Assembly (NCBI GenBank): GCA_027485075.1 | Contig: JAIXRT010000223.1 | Span: 1 to 7,978, forward strand | Length of the DNA stretch: 7,978 bases | Source: Cytophagaceae bacterium | GTDB taxonomy: Bacteria > Bacteroidota > Bacteroidia > Cytophagales > Spirosomataceae | Direction: 5' to 3' | Part shown: piece by piece, positions 1 through 5,756 of the stretch | Numbering within the stretch: position 1 is the first letter of the stretch | Layout: each line of letters opens with the position of its first letter | Notes under the pieces: generated by a model | What the model saw: the letters and a program-made list of their open reading frames with translations, nothing else | Told to the model about the DNA's origin: nothing | The model's database searches: none | Translations under genes and position numbers: made by a program

Positions 1-11
1 AAAATGTTGAA

Positions 12-41
12 TGTAGAGACGCGAGGTATTGCGTCTCTACA
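12..41. repeat. Imperfect palindrome across the metX stop codon
   Basis: Two perfect 11-base arms (TGTAGAGACGC at 12-22 and GCGTCTCTACA at 31-41) flank an 8-base centre. A G-T and an A-T pair can extend the stem to 13 bp, leaving a 4-base loop at 25-28. The left-hand metX stop (TAG on the minus strand, 37-39) and its last Leu codon lie inside the right arm. There is no T-run after it on the metX strand, so it is not a classic intrinsic terminator, although it could stabilise the 3' end of the mRNA. GTAGAGACGC-type arms resemble short palindromic repeats scattered through many bacterial genomes. That resemblance is recalled, and copy number cannot be judged from one copy. Confidence 0.6.
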
Positions 42-1116
42 ATTGCTCTAACTCCCGAAAGAACTCCGCCATCGGGTTGACTTCTAAAAGTTGAAGCTTC
101 TGCCACAAGCGAATCGCCTTCGTCATTAATCCACTTTCAATTAAAAATCCGTCGTGCCCGTAAAGTGAATCAATTACTTGAAACGAAGCGCCTGGAATGT
201 GTTTGGCTAAAAACTCCTGTTCTACGATCGGAAAAAGTGCGTCGGATTTAATCCCAATCACTAGGGTATTTGATTTGATCTGTTTGAGTGCTGGTATTAT
301 TCCACCGCGATTACGCCCTACATCCTGGGAATCCATCATTTTGGAAAGGATGTAATACGAGTAGGCGTTGAAACGCTGGGCCAATTTCTCCCCTTGGTAG
401 CGTTGATAAGAAACCGCACGTAAAGTTTTTTCTAACGAATGATCTTGCCGTGACTGAGTTACTTGATAGGTTTCATAGTTACGATACGAAATTAAAGCGG
501 TTGCTCGAGCAGCTTTCATCCCCTCAATACCAGCTTTGGGATGCGATTCTTCCCATGTCTTATCTACCTCAATCGCCATCCGTTGAGACTCATTAAAGGC
601 GACACCCCAAGGTGAGTGCACCGCATTCGTAGCCACTAAGATCAAATTTTGAATCAAATCAGGACATATAATTCCCCACTCAACGGCTTGTTGGCCACCC
701 ATCGACCCTCCAATACACGTTTTAATGGTATGTATTCCCAATTCTTTGCGCAACAATTCAAATGCATAAACGACGTCGCGAATACTAATATCTGGAAATG
801 TGTGGAAGTAAGGTTTGCCGGTTGTGGGGTCTGTAGACAAAGGACCTGTGGAACCATAATGTGAGCCTAAAATATTGGCACAAACAATGAAATTGTTCTC
901 TGGATTGAATAATTTCCCAGGCCCCACCAAACCCTGCCACCAGTCGGCGACATCCTGACTGCCCGTGAATGCGTGGCAAATCCAAATGACATTATCGCCT
1001 GCGGCGTTCATTTGACCCCAAGTTTGGTAAGCCAAATCTAGCTGGGGAAGCGAAGCTCCGCTTTCTAATGGAAATGTATGGGGATAGTGATAGTGTCTAA
1101 ATTCTGCTTGCATCAT
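37..1116 (-). CDS. metX: Homoserine O-acetyltransferase MetX
   Basis: It transfers an acetyl group from acetyl-CoA to the homoserine hydroxyl, the activating step of methionine synthesis by direct sulfhydrylation in the cytosol. Counted from the chosen start (359 residues, normal for the family), the alpha/beta-hydrolase features are the nucleophile elbow GGSMGG with Ser138, the acid Asp292 in KSDALFP and the base His321 in YGHDGF. CHAFTGSQD near residue 47 and the NILGSHYGSTGP region near 81 are typical MetX motifs. The open frame continues to an ATG at 1206, but those 30 codons coincide with a SAM riboswitch, so translation should begin at the tandem ATGs at 1116/1113. No MetW domain is fused. 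A succinyltransferase activity in this family cannot be excluded by eye. The riboswitch implies repression when S-adenosylmethionine is high. The stop codon lies within a palindrome. Confidence 0.95.
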   Translation of the reverse strand: MMQAEFRHYHYPHTFPLESGASLPQLDLAYQTWGQMNAAGDNVIWICHAFTGSQDVADWWQGLVGPGKLFNPENNFIVCANILGSHYGSTGPLSTDPTTGKPYFHTFPDISIRDVVYAFELLRKELGIHTIKTCIGGSMGGQQAVEWGIICPDLIQNLILVATNAVHSPWGVAFNESQRMAIEVDKTWEESHPKAGIEGMKAARATALISYRNYETYQVTQSRQDHSLEKTLRAVSYQRYQGEKLAQRFNAYSYYILSKMMDSQDVGRNRGGIIPALKQIKSNTLVIGIKSDALFPIVEQEFLAKHIPGASFQVIDSLYGHDGFLIESGLMTKAIRLWQKLQLLEVNPMAEFFRELEQL

Positions 1117-1123
1117 CAACGCT

Positions 1124-1236
1124 TTATATTTCCCTAAACAGGCATTTTGCCTGGGGTAGGAATTAGCACCGGGGTCAAAAATATTGACGGGTTGCCAGAA
1201 GATCAATGAGCCTAGTCTCTCCCTTCTTCTTTATAA
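1124..1236 (-). promoter_or_regulatory. SAM-I (S-box) riboswitch of metX
   Basis: On the minus strand the leader folds like the Bacillus S-box aptamer. P1 is TTATA (1236-1232) with TATAA (1128-1124). P2 base is AGAAG (1227-1223) with CTTCT (1201-1197). An inner GAG/CTC stem carries the loop ACTAGG. P3 is GTCAA (1188-1184) with TTGAC (1178-1174). The hallmark GGTGCTAATT lies at 1170-1161, and P4 is AGGCA/TGCCT (1152-1140). The loop TAGG (1214-1211) complements CCTA (1160-1157), the position of the conserved pseudoknot, with bases differing from the Bacillus yitJ pair I recall (CTGG/CCAG), so pairing is preserved by covariation. The core GCAACC follows P2. It should sense S-adenosylmethionine and turn metX off when bound. 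Confidence 0.93.
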
Positions 1237-1267
1237 TTCAATGCCTAACAGCGACTGAATGAGGTGA

Positions 1268-1300
1268 CAAAGTAAATCATGAAATCAGGAAATTCCAAAA
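1268..1300 (-). promoter_or_regulatory. Possible Bacteroidota-type promoter for metX
   Basis: On the minus strand TTTTG (1300-1296) is followed after 21 bases by TACTTTG (1274-1268). This is one base short of the TAnnTTTG element recognised by the Bacteroidota primary sigma factor, and the spacing fits that class. Initiation about 6-8 bases further on would begin near 1260, about 25 bases before the riboswitch P1 helix. The location is sensible, but the match is imperfect and AT-rich sequence gives chance hits. Confidence 0.35.
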
Positions 1301-1323
1301 TTCTCGTGATATTTGCCGCATGA
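1279..1323 (+). CDS. Possible 14-codon leader peptide
   Basis: An ATG at 1279 opens a 14-codon frame whose TGA (1321-1323) overlaps the ATG of the next gene at 1320 in an ATGA arrangement typical of translational coupling. The peptide (MKSGNSKILVIFAA) has no recognised domain. It could be a leader, a remnant of a lost upstream gene, or chance. In many Bacteroidota an AtpZ-like gene occupies this place, and no AtpZ-like frame is present here. Confidence 0.2.
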   Translation: MKSGNSKILVIFAA

Positions 1324-1679
1324 AACAACTAAATCTCTTTTATATAAGCTTCGCTGCAATTCTCTATGCGGTTCATGTAAGCCCGTGGTCACAGTTGTTA
1401 CATCCCAACGTACCCATGATTTTTGTATTTTTAGTATTTCAGTCATATTTAACTTTCAACATTGCACAAATTGGACTAAAAGATGGAAAAGAAAAATTCG
1501 TCCAATTCCAACTGGTTAATCTTACCATACGCTTCATTTTAAGCCTTTCGTTCATTGGTTTTTTCGCCTATTCTGGTACCCAAGAAATTTACTTGTTCGT
1601 AATCAACTTTTTTGTACTCTATTTATGTAGTGCAAATTTTGAAATAATTGGCTTGCTTCGTAACTTGCGACGTTTTTAG
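1320..1679 (+). CDS. Small four-helix membrane protein upstream of atpB
   Basis: I do not recognise a characterised family. The 119-residue protein has four hydrophobic segments at roughly 4-22, 31-50, 63-84 and 89-111, with a basic end (NLRRF). This resembles the small uncharacterised membrane proteins found before atpB in many Bacteroidota, where AtpI/AtpZ-type assembly factors occur in other phyla. It lies on the same strand as atpB, 100 bases ahead of it, and is probably in the same transcript. By position it may help assemble the c-ring or insert Fo subunits, but that is inference only. The ATG at 1320 is the first in frame that gives a hydrophobic N-terminal helix. A frame starting at 1313 is an overlapping shadow. 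Confidence 0.75.
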   Translation: MKQLNLFYISFAAILYAVHVSPWSQLLHPNVPMIFVFLVFQSYLTFNIAQIGLKDGKEKFVQFQLVNLTIRFILSLSFIGFFAYSGTQEIYLFVINFFVLYLCSANFEIIGLLRNLRRF

Positions 1680-1720
1680 AAAAAGGCTAACTAAATTTTT
1701 ATTTTTTTATGCCCTAAAAA

Positions 1721-1742
1721 CGGCTAATCAACGAATTAGCTG
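1721..1742. other. Hairpin in the atpB leader
   Basis: GCTAAT (1723-1728) and ATTAGC (1735-1740) are perfect inverted repeats around a 6-base loop, extended by a G-T and a C-G pair to 1721-1742. It lies 37 bases before the atpB start. No T-run follows on the plus strand, so it is unlikely to stop rightward transcription. On the minus strand it is followed by TTTTT but no leftward gene ends here. A role as an mRNA-processing or stability element is possible. Confidence 0.4.
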
Positions 1743-1779
1743 ATCATTAGAAATCAATTAAGTAAAAGCAAGAATTACG

Positions 1780-2865
1780 ATGCCGATTAAGACTTTTTTA
1801 AAGAAAATGTATTTTTCAAATATAATCATTGGATTATTATTCAGTTTTTCAAGCTTTTCACTTCTCGCTAATGAGGAGTCTGCAACACATGATTCAACGC
1901 AAGCGCATGCCAATGTACCGGCAACCAAAGAAGCCGAATCTACCAAATTTGATCCAGGTAAATTAATCTTACATCACATTGCAGATGAGCACGAATGGCA
2001 TTTCTTTACTGTAGGCCATTTCCATGCTACTTTGCCGCTACCTTGTATTGTTTACACACAATCAGCAGGTCTGCAAGTTTTTTCTTCGTCTAATTTCAAA
2101 AATGAGCACCACGAGGAAGTTCCTTATAACGGTTTAGTTTTAGAGCACGGAAAAATTCATGCGGAGAATGGCGAGCACGTTTACGATATTTCGATAACCA
2201 AAAACGTGGCTTCCTTATTGATATCAGCTGTTTTATTGTTGACAATCTTCATTGGTATAGGTAAAAAATACCAGGATAATCCACACAGAGCTCCTAAAGG
2301 ACTTCAATCCATGTTCGAACCTATCATCATTTTCGTTCGGGATGAAATTGCAAAGAACAACATTGGCGAAAAACATTATCGCCGATTCATGCCTTATTTA
2401 CTGACGATCTTCTTCTTTATCTGGTTCAACAATATGTTGGGCTTGATTCCTGGAGGAGCAAACGTAACGGGAAATATAGCAGTGACATTAGTATTAGCGA
2501 TTATTGCATTTATTGTCACCAACTTCAATGGTCGGTCAACCTATTGGACACACATCTTCGCGATGCCAGGTGTTCCGAAATGGATGTTAATTATCTTAAC
2601 CCCGGTAGAAATTGTGGGCGTATTCATGAAACCGTTCTCGTTAATGGTTCGTTTGTTCGCAAACATCACGGCAGGTCACATCATTTTATTAAGTTTAGTA
2701 TCCTTGATTTTCATTTTTGAAAATGCTGCTTTAGGAATCGCTGTAGTTCCTTTCTCGCTTTTCATGAACGTAATTGAGCTAATTGTTGCCTTCATCCAAG
2801 CCTTCATCTTTACGATGTTAGTTTCGAATTATATCGGATCGGCGGTAGAAGAGCATCACCATTAA
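1780..2865 (+). CDS. atpB: ATP synthase Fo subunit a
   Basis: This is the stator subunit that forms the two proton half-channels against the c-ring. At 361 residues it is about 90 longer than the E. coli protein. The extra length is an N-terminal signal peptide (hydrophobic 11-29, likely cut near LLA/NE at 30) followed by a histidine-rich periplasmic segment to about 140, as is usual in Bacteroidota. Membrane helices follow from about 143. The essential arginine is Arg291 in SLMVRLFANITAGH. His300 sits where E. coli has Glu219, Glu333 where E. coli has His245, and Gln340 (IQAFIF) matches Gln252, so the His/Glu pair is exchanged as in mitochondria. The protein ends in EEHHH. Two ATGs (residues 1 and 10) could start it, and the first gives the longer basic N-region. 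It is followed by atpE after 35 AT-rich bases. Confidence 0.97.
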   Translation: MPIKTFLKKMYFSNIIIGLLFSFSSFSLLANEESATHDSTQAHANVPATKEAESTKFDPGKLILHHIADEHEWHFFTVGHFHATLPLPCIVYTQSAGLQVFSSSNFKNEHHEEVPYNGLVLEHGKIHAENGEHVYDISITKNVASLLISAVLLLTIFIGIGKKYQDNPHRAPKGLQSMFEPIIIFVRDEIAKNNIGEKHYRRFMPYLLTIFFFIWFNNMLGLIPGGANVTGNIAVTLVLAIIAFIVTNFNGRSTYWTHIFAMPGVPKWMLIILTPVEIVGVFMKPFSLMVRLFANITAGHIILLSLVSLIFIFENAALGIAVVPFSLFMNVIELIVAFIQAFIFTMLVSNYIGSAVEEHHH

Positions 2866-2900
2866 TTTGTAAATTTTTTTATTATATAAACCCAAATCGT

Positions 2901-3146
2901 ATGTCTATTTTGTCGATTTTATTAGAAGTTTCTGTAGGTCTTGGTCTTGCAGGTATTGGTGCTGGTTTAGCTGCTTTAGGAGCTGGAGTAGGTATCGGTA
3001 ACATTGGTGGTTCTGCAATGGAAGCTATCGCTCGCCAACCAGAAGCTTCTGGAAAAATTCAGGGTGCGATGTTGATCGTTGCTGCCTTCGTTGAGGCGGT
3101 TGCGTTATTCGCTGCTGTAATTTGTCTATTGGTTACTTTGAAATAA
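2901..3146 (+). CDS. atpE: ATP synthase Fo subunit c
   Basis: An 81-residue helical hairpin proteolipid that forms the rotor ring. Helix 1 (about 6-42) is rich in Gly and Ala (GAGVGIGNIGG), the polar loop is RQPE at 45-48, and helix 2 (about 53-78) holds the ion-binding Glu65 in AAFVEAVALF. The Gln of helix 1 and the Ser/Thr next to the Glu that coordinate sodium in sodium-type rings are absent (Gly/Val/Ile at 29-32, Ala66, Val67). The ring is therefore expected to carry protons. The gene is followed by a 129-base spacer with two hairpins, which may favour the high output of c relative to the other subunits. Confidence 0.97.
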   Translation: MSILSILLEVSVGLGLAGIGAGLAALGAGVGIGNIGGSAMEAIARQPEASGKIQGAMLIVAAFVEAVALFAAVICLLVTLK

Positions 3147-3164
3147 GAAACCAATCGAATGAGC

Positions 3165-3181
3165 CCAAGGGTTAGCCTTGG
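3165..3181. other. Short hairpin after atpE
   Basis: CCAAGG (3165-3170) and CCTTGG (3176-3181) form a perfect 6-bp stem with a 5-base loop, starting 18 bases after the atpE stop. There is no T-run, so it is not a terminator by itself. It may act as a 3'-end stabiliser of atpE mRNA together with the larger hairpin downstream. Confidence 0.4.
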
Positions 3182-3201
3182 ATTCCTTATTCAAAACATT
3201 T

Positions 3202-3242
3202 AAAACGCAATTTGGAATGCAATAGGCGCCAAATTGCGTTTT
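3202..3242 (+). terminator. Strong hairpin between atpE and atpF (attenuator-like)
   Basis: AAAACGCAATTTGG (3202-3215) and CCAAATTGCGTTTT (3229-3242) form a perfect 14-bp stem with a 13-base loop. The arms end in A4 and T4, as in bidirectional intrinsic terminators. It sits inside the atp cluster, 33 bases before atpF and with no obvious promoter after it. The likely outcome is partial termination or mRNA processing that leaves more atpE than atpF message. The U-run is short, so read-through is expected. Confidence 0.6.
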
Positions 3243-3275
3243 CTAAAATTGAAATACTGTAAATATTAATATACC

Positions 3276-3770
3276 ATGGAGTTAATTACCCCAGACTTTG
3301 GACTAATCTTCTGGCAATTGCTTGTCTTTGGAATTCTATTTTTCCTTCTAGCCAAATTTGCTTGGAAACCCATCATTCAATCGTTAGCTGAGCGTGAGCA
3401 ATCCATCGACGAAGCGATCAAATTGTCAGAAACAACACGTGCTGAAATGGCTGCGTTGAAAGCTGGCAACGAGCAATTAATTGCTTCTGCACGTGCAGAA
3501 CGCGATGTATTGATCAAACAGGCAAAAGAAGCATCTGATGCAATGATTGCACAAGCAAAATTAGATGCACAAACAGCGGCCAATCAAGAAATCGAAAAAG
3601 CGCGTGTTTCTTTTGAACAAGAAAAAGCAAGTGCTGTCGCAGCAATCCGCAAGGAAGCTGCAACGCTTTCGTTAGACTTAGCGGAGAAAGTGTTAAAAAG
3701 CCAATTAAAAGACAAAGCAGCTCAGGAAAAATTAGTTACTGAGTGGATGGCTGACGTTAAATTATCATAA
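3276..3770 (+). CDS. atpF: ATP synthase Fo subunit b
   Basis: This is the peripheral stalk subunit that links subunit a in the membrane to delta and the F1 head. The 164-residue protein has one N-terminal membrane helix (about 9-29, in FWQLLVFGILFFLLAKFAW) and then a long charged coiled-coil-like helix (about 34-145) rich in Ala, Glu, Lys and Gln. The length is normal for the family. The ATG at 3276 fits the conserved N-terminus (ELITPDFGLIFWQ). No Shine-Dalgarno sequence is visible. It is 11 bases before atpH, with which it is surely co-transcribed. Only one b-type gene is seen, so the stalk is probably a b homodimer. Confidence 0.96.
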   Translation: MELITPDFGLIFWQLLVFGILFFLLAKFAWKPIIQSLAEREQSIDEAIKLSETTRAEMAALKAGNEQLIASARAERDVLIKQAKEASDAMIAQAKLDAQTAANQEIEKARVSFEQEKASAVAAIRKEAATLSLDLAEKVLKSQLKDKAAQEKLVTEWMADVKLS

Positions 3771-3781
3771 TCGAATAAACC

Positions 3782-4318
3782 ATGTCAGAATTAATTGTAG
3801 CTCACCGGTACGCTAAATCATTGCTAGACTTCGCCATTGAAAAAAATGCCGTAGAAGCAGTAGCTAAGGATATGATTGATTTCGCAGAAACATGCGAAGG
3901 AAGTTATGAATTAGTATTAGCGCTGAAAAGCCCAATCATCAAGCATTATACGAAGCTTGCTATTTTAGCTAAGCTATTTAAAGATAAATTCAACCCGGTG
4001 ACATACGGTATATTCGTGATCATTACGAATAAAAACCGCGAGAAAATTTTACCAGCAGTAGCGAAAGAATTCATCTCGATGTATACGGATTATAAAGGAA
4101 TTCAAAAAGCGACCGTGACGACAGCATCTGCATTAACAGCAGAGCAAAAAGTGACGGTATCGAAGATTGTCAAAGATTACACAGGTAAAGAAGTAGAATT
4201 GATCGAACAAATAGATGAAAGCCTAATCGGAGGTTTCATTTTGAAAGTTGACGACCAACAAATCGATGACTCGATTAAACGGAAACTCAATGACCTAAAA
4301 GTTTCTTTAGCATCTTAA
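3782..4318 (+). CDS. atpH: ATP synthase F1 subunit delta
   Basis: This is the cap of the peripheral stalk (OSCP-type), joining the b subunits to the alpha subunits on top of F1. It has 178 residues, the usual length. The N-terminal helical domain opens with the conserved RYAKSLLDFA motif (residues 9-18). The C-terminal domain carries the signature ESLIGGFILKVDD near 146-158, followed by a charged helix (DSIKRKLNDLK). It follows atpF after 11 bases and ends 4 bases before a strong terminator. The usual next genes, atpA and atpG, are absent. Confidence 0.96.
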   Translation: MSELIVAHRYAKSLLDFAIEKNAVEAVAKDMIDFAETCEGSYELVLALKSPIIKHYTKLAILAKLFKDKFNPVTYGIFVIITNKNREKILPAVAKEFISMYTDYKGIQKATVTTASALTAEQKVTVSKIVKDYTGKEVELIEQIDESLIGGFILKVDDQQIDDSIKRKLNDLKVSLAS

Positions 4319-4322
4319 ATTG

Positions 4323-4350
4323 AAAGGCCTTGGGAACAAGGCCTTTTTTT
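4323..4350 (+). terminator. Intrinsic terminator after atpH
   Basis: AAAGGCCTTG (4323-4332) and CAAGGCCTTT (4337-4346) form a perfect 10-bp stem closed by a GGAA tetraloop. A run of seven T (4344-4350) begins in the last stem bases. This is a textbook Rho-independent terminator for rightward transcription and should end the atpB-atpE-atpF-atpH transcript. The next gene begins only 11 bases after the T-run. Confidence 0.9.
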
Positions 4351-4361
4351 AGCTCCTTCCT

Positions 4362-4733
4362 ATGAAAAAATTCTCACTGTTTACAGGCTCTTTGATTTCT
4401 GGATTAGCTATCGCTATTGGTGCTTTCGGCGCGCATGCGTGGAAAGACTATTTACGTGAAATCAATCGCCTTGATACGTTTGAAACCGCGGCACAATACC
4501 AAATGTATGGCGGATTAACCTTACTGCTTTTAGGCGTTTGGCAAATACAGGTTTCGAACAGACTATTAAAATCAGCCGGATATTTAATCTTTACCGGTAG
4601 CTTGATTTTCCCTGGCTCGCTCTATTTGATTTGTATCACGCAAAATACGTTTTGGGGAATGATTGCTCCTATTGGAGGATTGGCCTATATCACGGGATTT
4701 GGCTTTATGGCCTACGGAACGCTGAAACAATAA
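4362..4733 (+). CDS. DUF423 family membrane protein
   Basis: A 123-residue protein with four predicted membrane helices (about 6-24, 48-63, 72-91, 97-119). It carries the family's conserved blocks GAFGAHAW (20-27), ETAAQYQMYG (41-50), GSLIFPGSLY (79-88) and APIGGLAY (102-109). The family (YgdD-like in E. coli) is widespread in bacteria and its function is not established. The start at 4362 gives the expected first helix. The gene sits directly after the atpH terminator with no space for a separate promoter, so expression depends on read-through or on a promoter inside atpH. Its stop codon abuts the stop of the convergent gene on its right. Confidence 0.9.
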   Translation: MKKFSLFTGSLISGLAIAIGAFGAHAWKDYLREINRLDTFETAAQYQMYGGLTLLLLGVWQIQVSNRLLKSAGYLIFTGSLIFPGSLYLICITQNTFWGMIAPIGGLAYITGFGFMAYGTLKQ

Positions 4734-5756
4734 TTAGTGACGCATCACTAAATCGAGACTATTCCAGACAATCTCCCCCATCGTTTTGCATTGTAAGAAA
4801 CGTGGATCATCGTAATGTTTCGCGAGTTCACTCTTTAATTGATCCACATTTTCTTGAGGTGCAATCTCATCTTTCGACATCACCGTCATTAAATCAGAAA
4901 CGCGCTGGCTTTCGGACTTCAGCCTACTTGAGATCATGGAGCGCTCCTCGATTTGATACTGCCAAACAGACTCTGGAGTCATATATTTCATACCCAACTC
5001 AATTAAGGCATTATTCTGCTTGAAGTACTGTGGCATGTAAACCGAGCGTTTTCCTTCAAAACACTGTTGGTCAAAATCAATCGGCCGAATACGGTAATAA
5101 ATCTCCTCAAAATCAGGATTCGTAATCACCACAAAATTGGCACTATGCATATCCCCCAATAATTGCACAAGACAACGCTCATTAAACTTGACAAATTCTT
5201 TGGCTAGACGAATGGGAGATTCCAATTCAGCCTCTAAATCTTGCTTTAAAAAAGTATCCCCGGGAATTCCCGCAATATGCTCCTCCACCAACGTATTATC
5301 GTAAGTCACGTAGTTGATGCGATTGGGCGATAAAATATGCTCAAGCTCTAATCCATACACACGCGAGGCATCCGCAATTTTAATGTAGAAATAATCGAAG
5401 TTATCATTCACCCGATTCACAATACGAATCCGAAAGGGATGCGTATTTCCATAGGTACAATAATCAACTCGATCAATGACTAAATGCTTAATAACCTCCT
5501 CATTCCCGTCAGTTTTCAAATCGGCATAGATTTGCTTAAGTGCTTCATATACCTCCGCTTGATCTCCAGGCGAGTAAAAAACCGTCTCCCAGAGCGTATC
5601 TGCACCATTTTTATCGTAGAGTACGATGGCATTATCATAACGCAATAAATCCTGATAGGAAATATTCATCTCGTGCTCCCGATTGTATTTGTGCAAATAC
5701 CGCCGAAGCTGATTGTTAATCCGATAGAGTATCTTTTTCTTGGAGATTAAGGCCAT
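4734..5756 (-). CDS. Uncharacterised protein with kinase-like (PKL) catalytic motifs
   Basis: I do not recognise a named family. The 340-residue soluble protein shows the order of motifs seen in aminoglycoside phosphotransferase/ABC1-type kinases. These are a beta-strand lysine (YFYIKIADAS, Lys126), a hinge-like stretch EEHIAGIPGDTF (158-169), a catalytic loop LLGDMHSANF with Asp202 and Asn207 in the D-x4-N spacing, and the metal-binding motif PIDFDQ with Asp227 and Asp229. The His that usually precedes the catalytic Asp (HGD) is Leu-Gly here, and no clear glycine-rich loop is visible. A small-molecule or protein kinase is therefore plausible but unproven. The N-terminus is basic and the C-terminal 80 residues look helical. 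Its ATG overlaps the stop of the transporter gene (TAATG), implying coupled translation. Confidence 0.7.
   Translation of the reverse strand: MALISKKKILYRINNQLRRYLHKYNREHEMNISYQDLLRYDNAIVLYDKNGADTLWETVFYSPGDQAEVYEALKQIYADLKTDGNEEVIKHLVIDRVDYCTYGNTHPFRIRIVNRVNDNFDYFYIKIADASRVYGLELEHILSPNRINYVTYDNTLVEEHIAGIPGDTFLKQDLEAELESPIRLAKEFVKFNERCLVQLLGDMHSANFVVITNPDFEEIYYRIRPIDFDQQCFEGKRSVYMPQYFKQNNALIELGMKYMTPESVWQYQIEERSMISSRLKSESQRVSDLMTVMSKDEIAPQENVDQLKSELAKHYDDPRFLQCKTMGEIVWNSLDLVMRH

Noticed and set aside
649..985. Open frames on both strands inside metX
   Set aside because: They lie entirely within a strongly supported MetX coding region, encode low-complexity or Cys/His/Arg-rich sequence without motifs, and look like shadows.
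1313..1519. 68-codon plus-strand frame starting 7 bases before the four-helix protein
   Set aside because: It overlaps the 1320-1679 gene in another frame, has no membrane pattern or motif, and ends without a meaningful context.
1758..1946. Minus-strand frame over the atpB signal peptide
   Set aside because: It is antisense to atpB and mirrors its composition.
3377..3583. Ala/Ser-rich minus-strand frame in atpF
   Set aside because: It is an expected by-product of the Ala/Glu-rich coiled-coil codons on the opposite strand.
4631..5023. 130-codon plus-strand frame across the DUF423/kinase-like junction
   Set aside because: It overlaps two better genes, one in antisense, and its sequence shows no domain or hydrophobic pattern.
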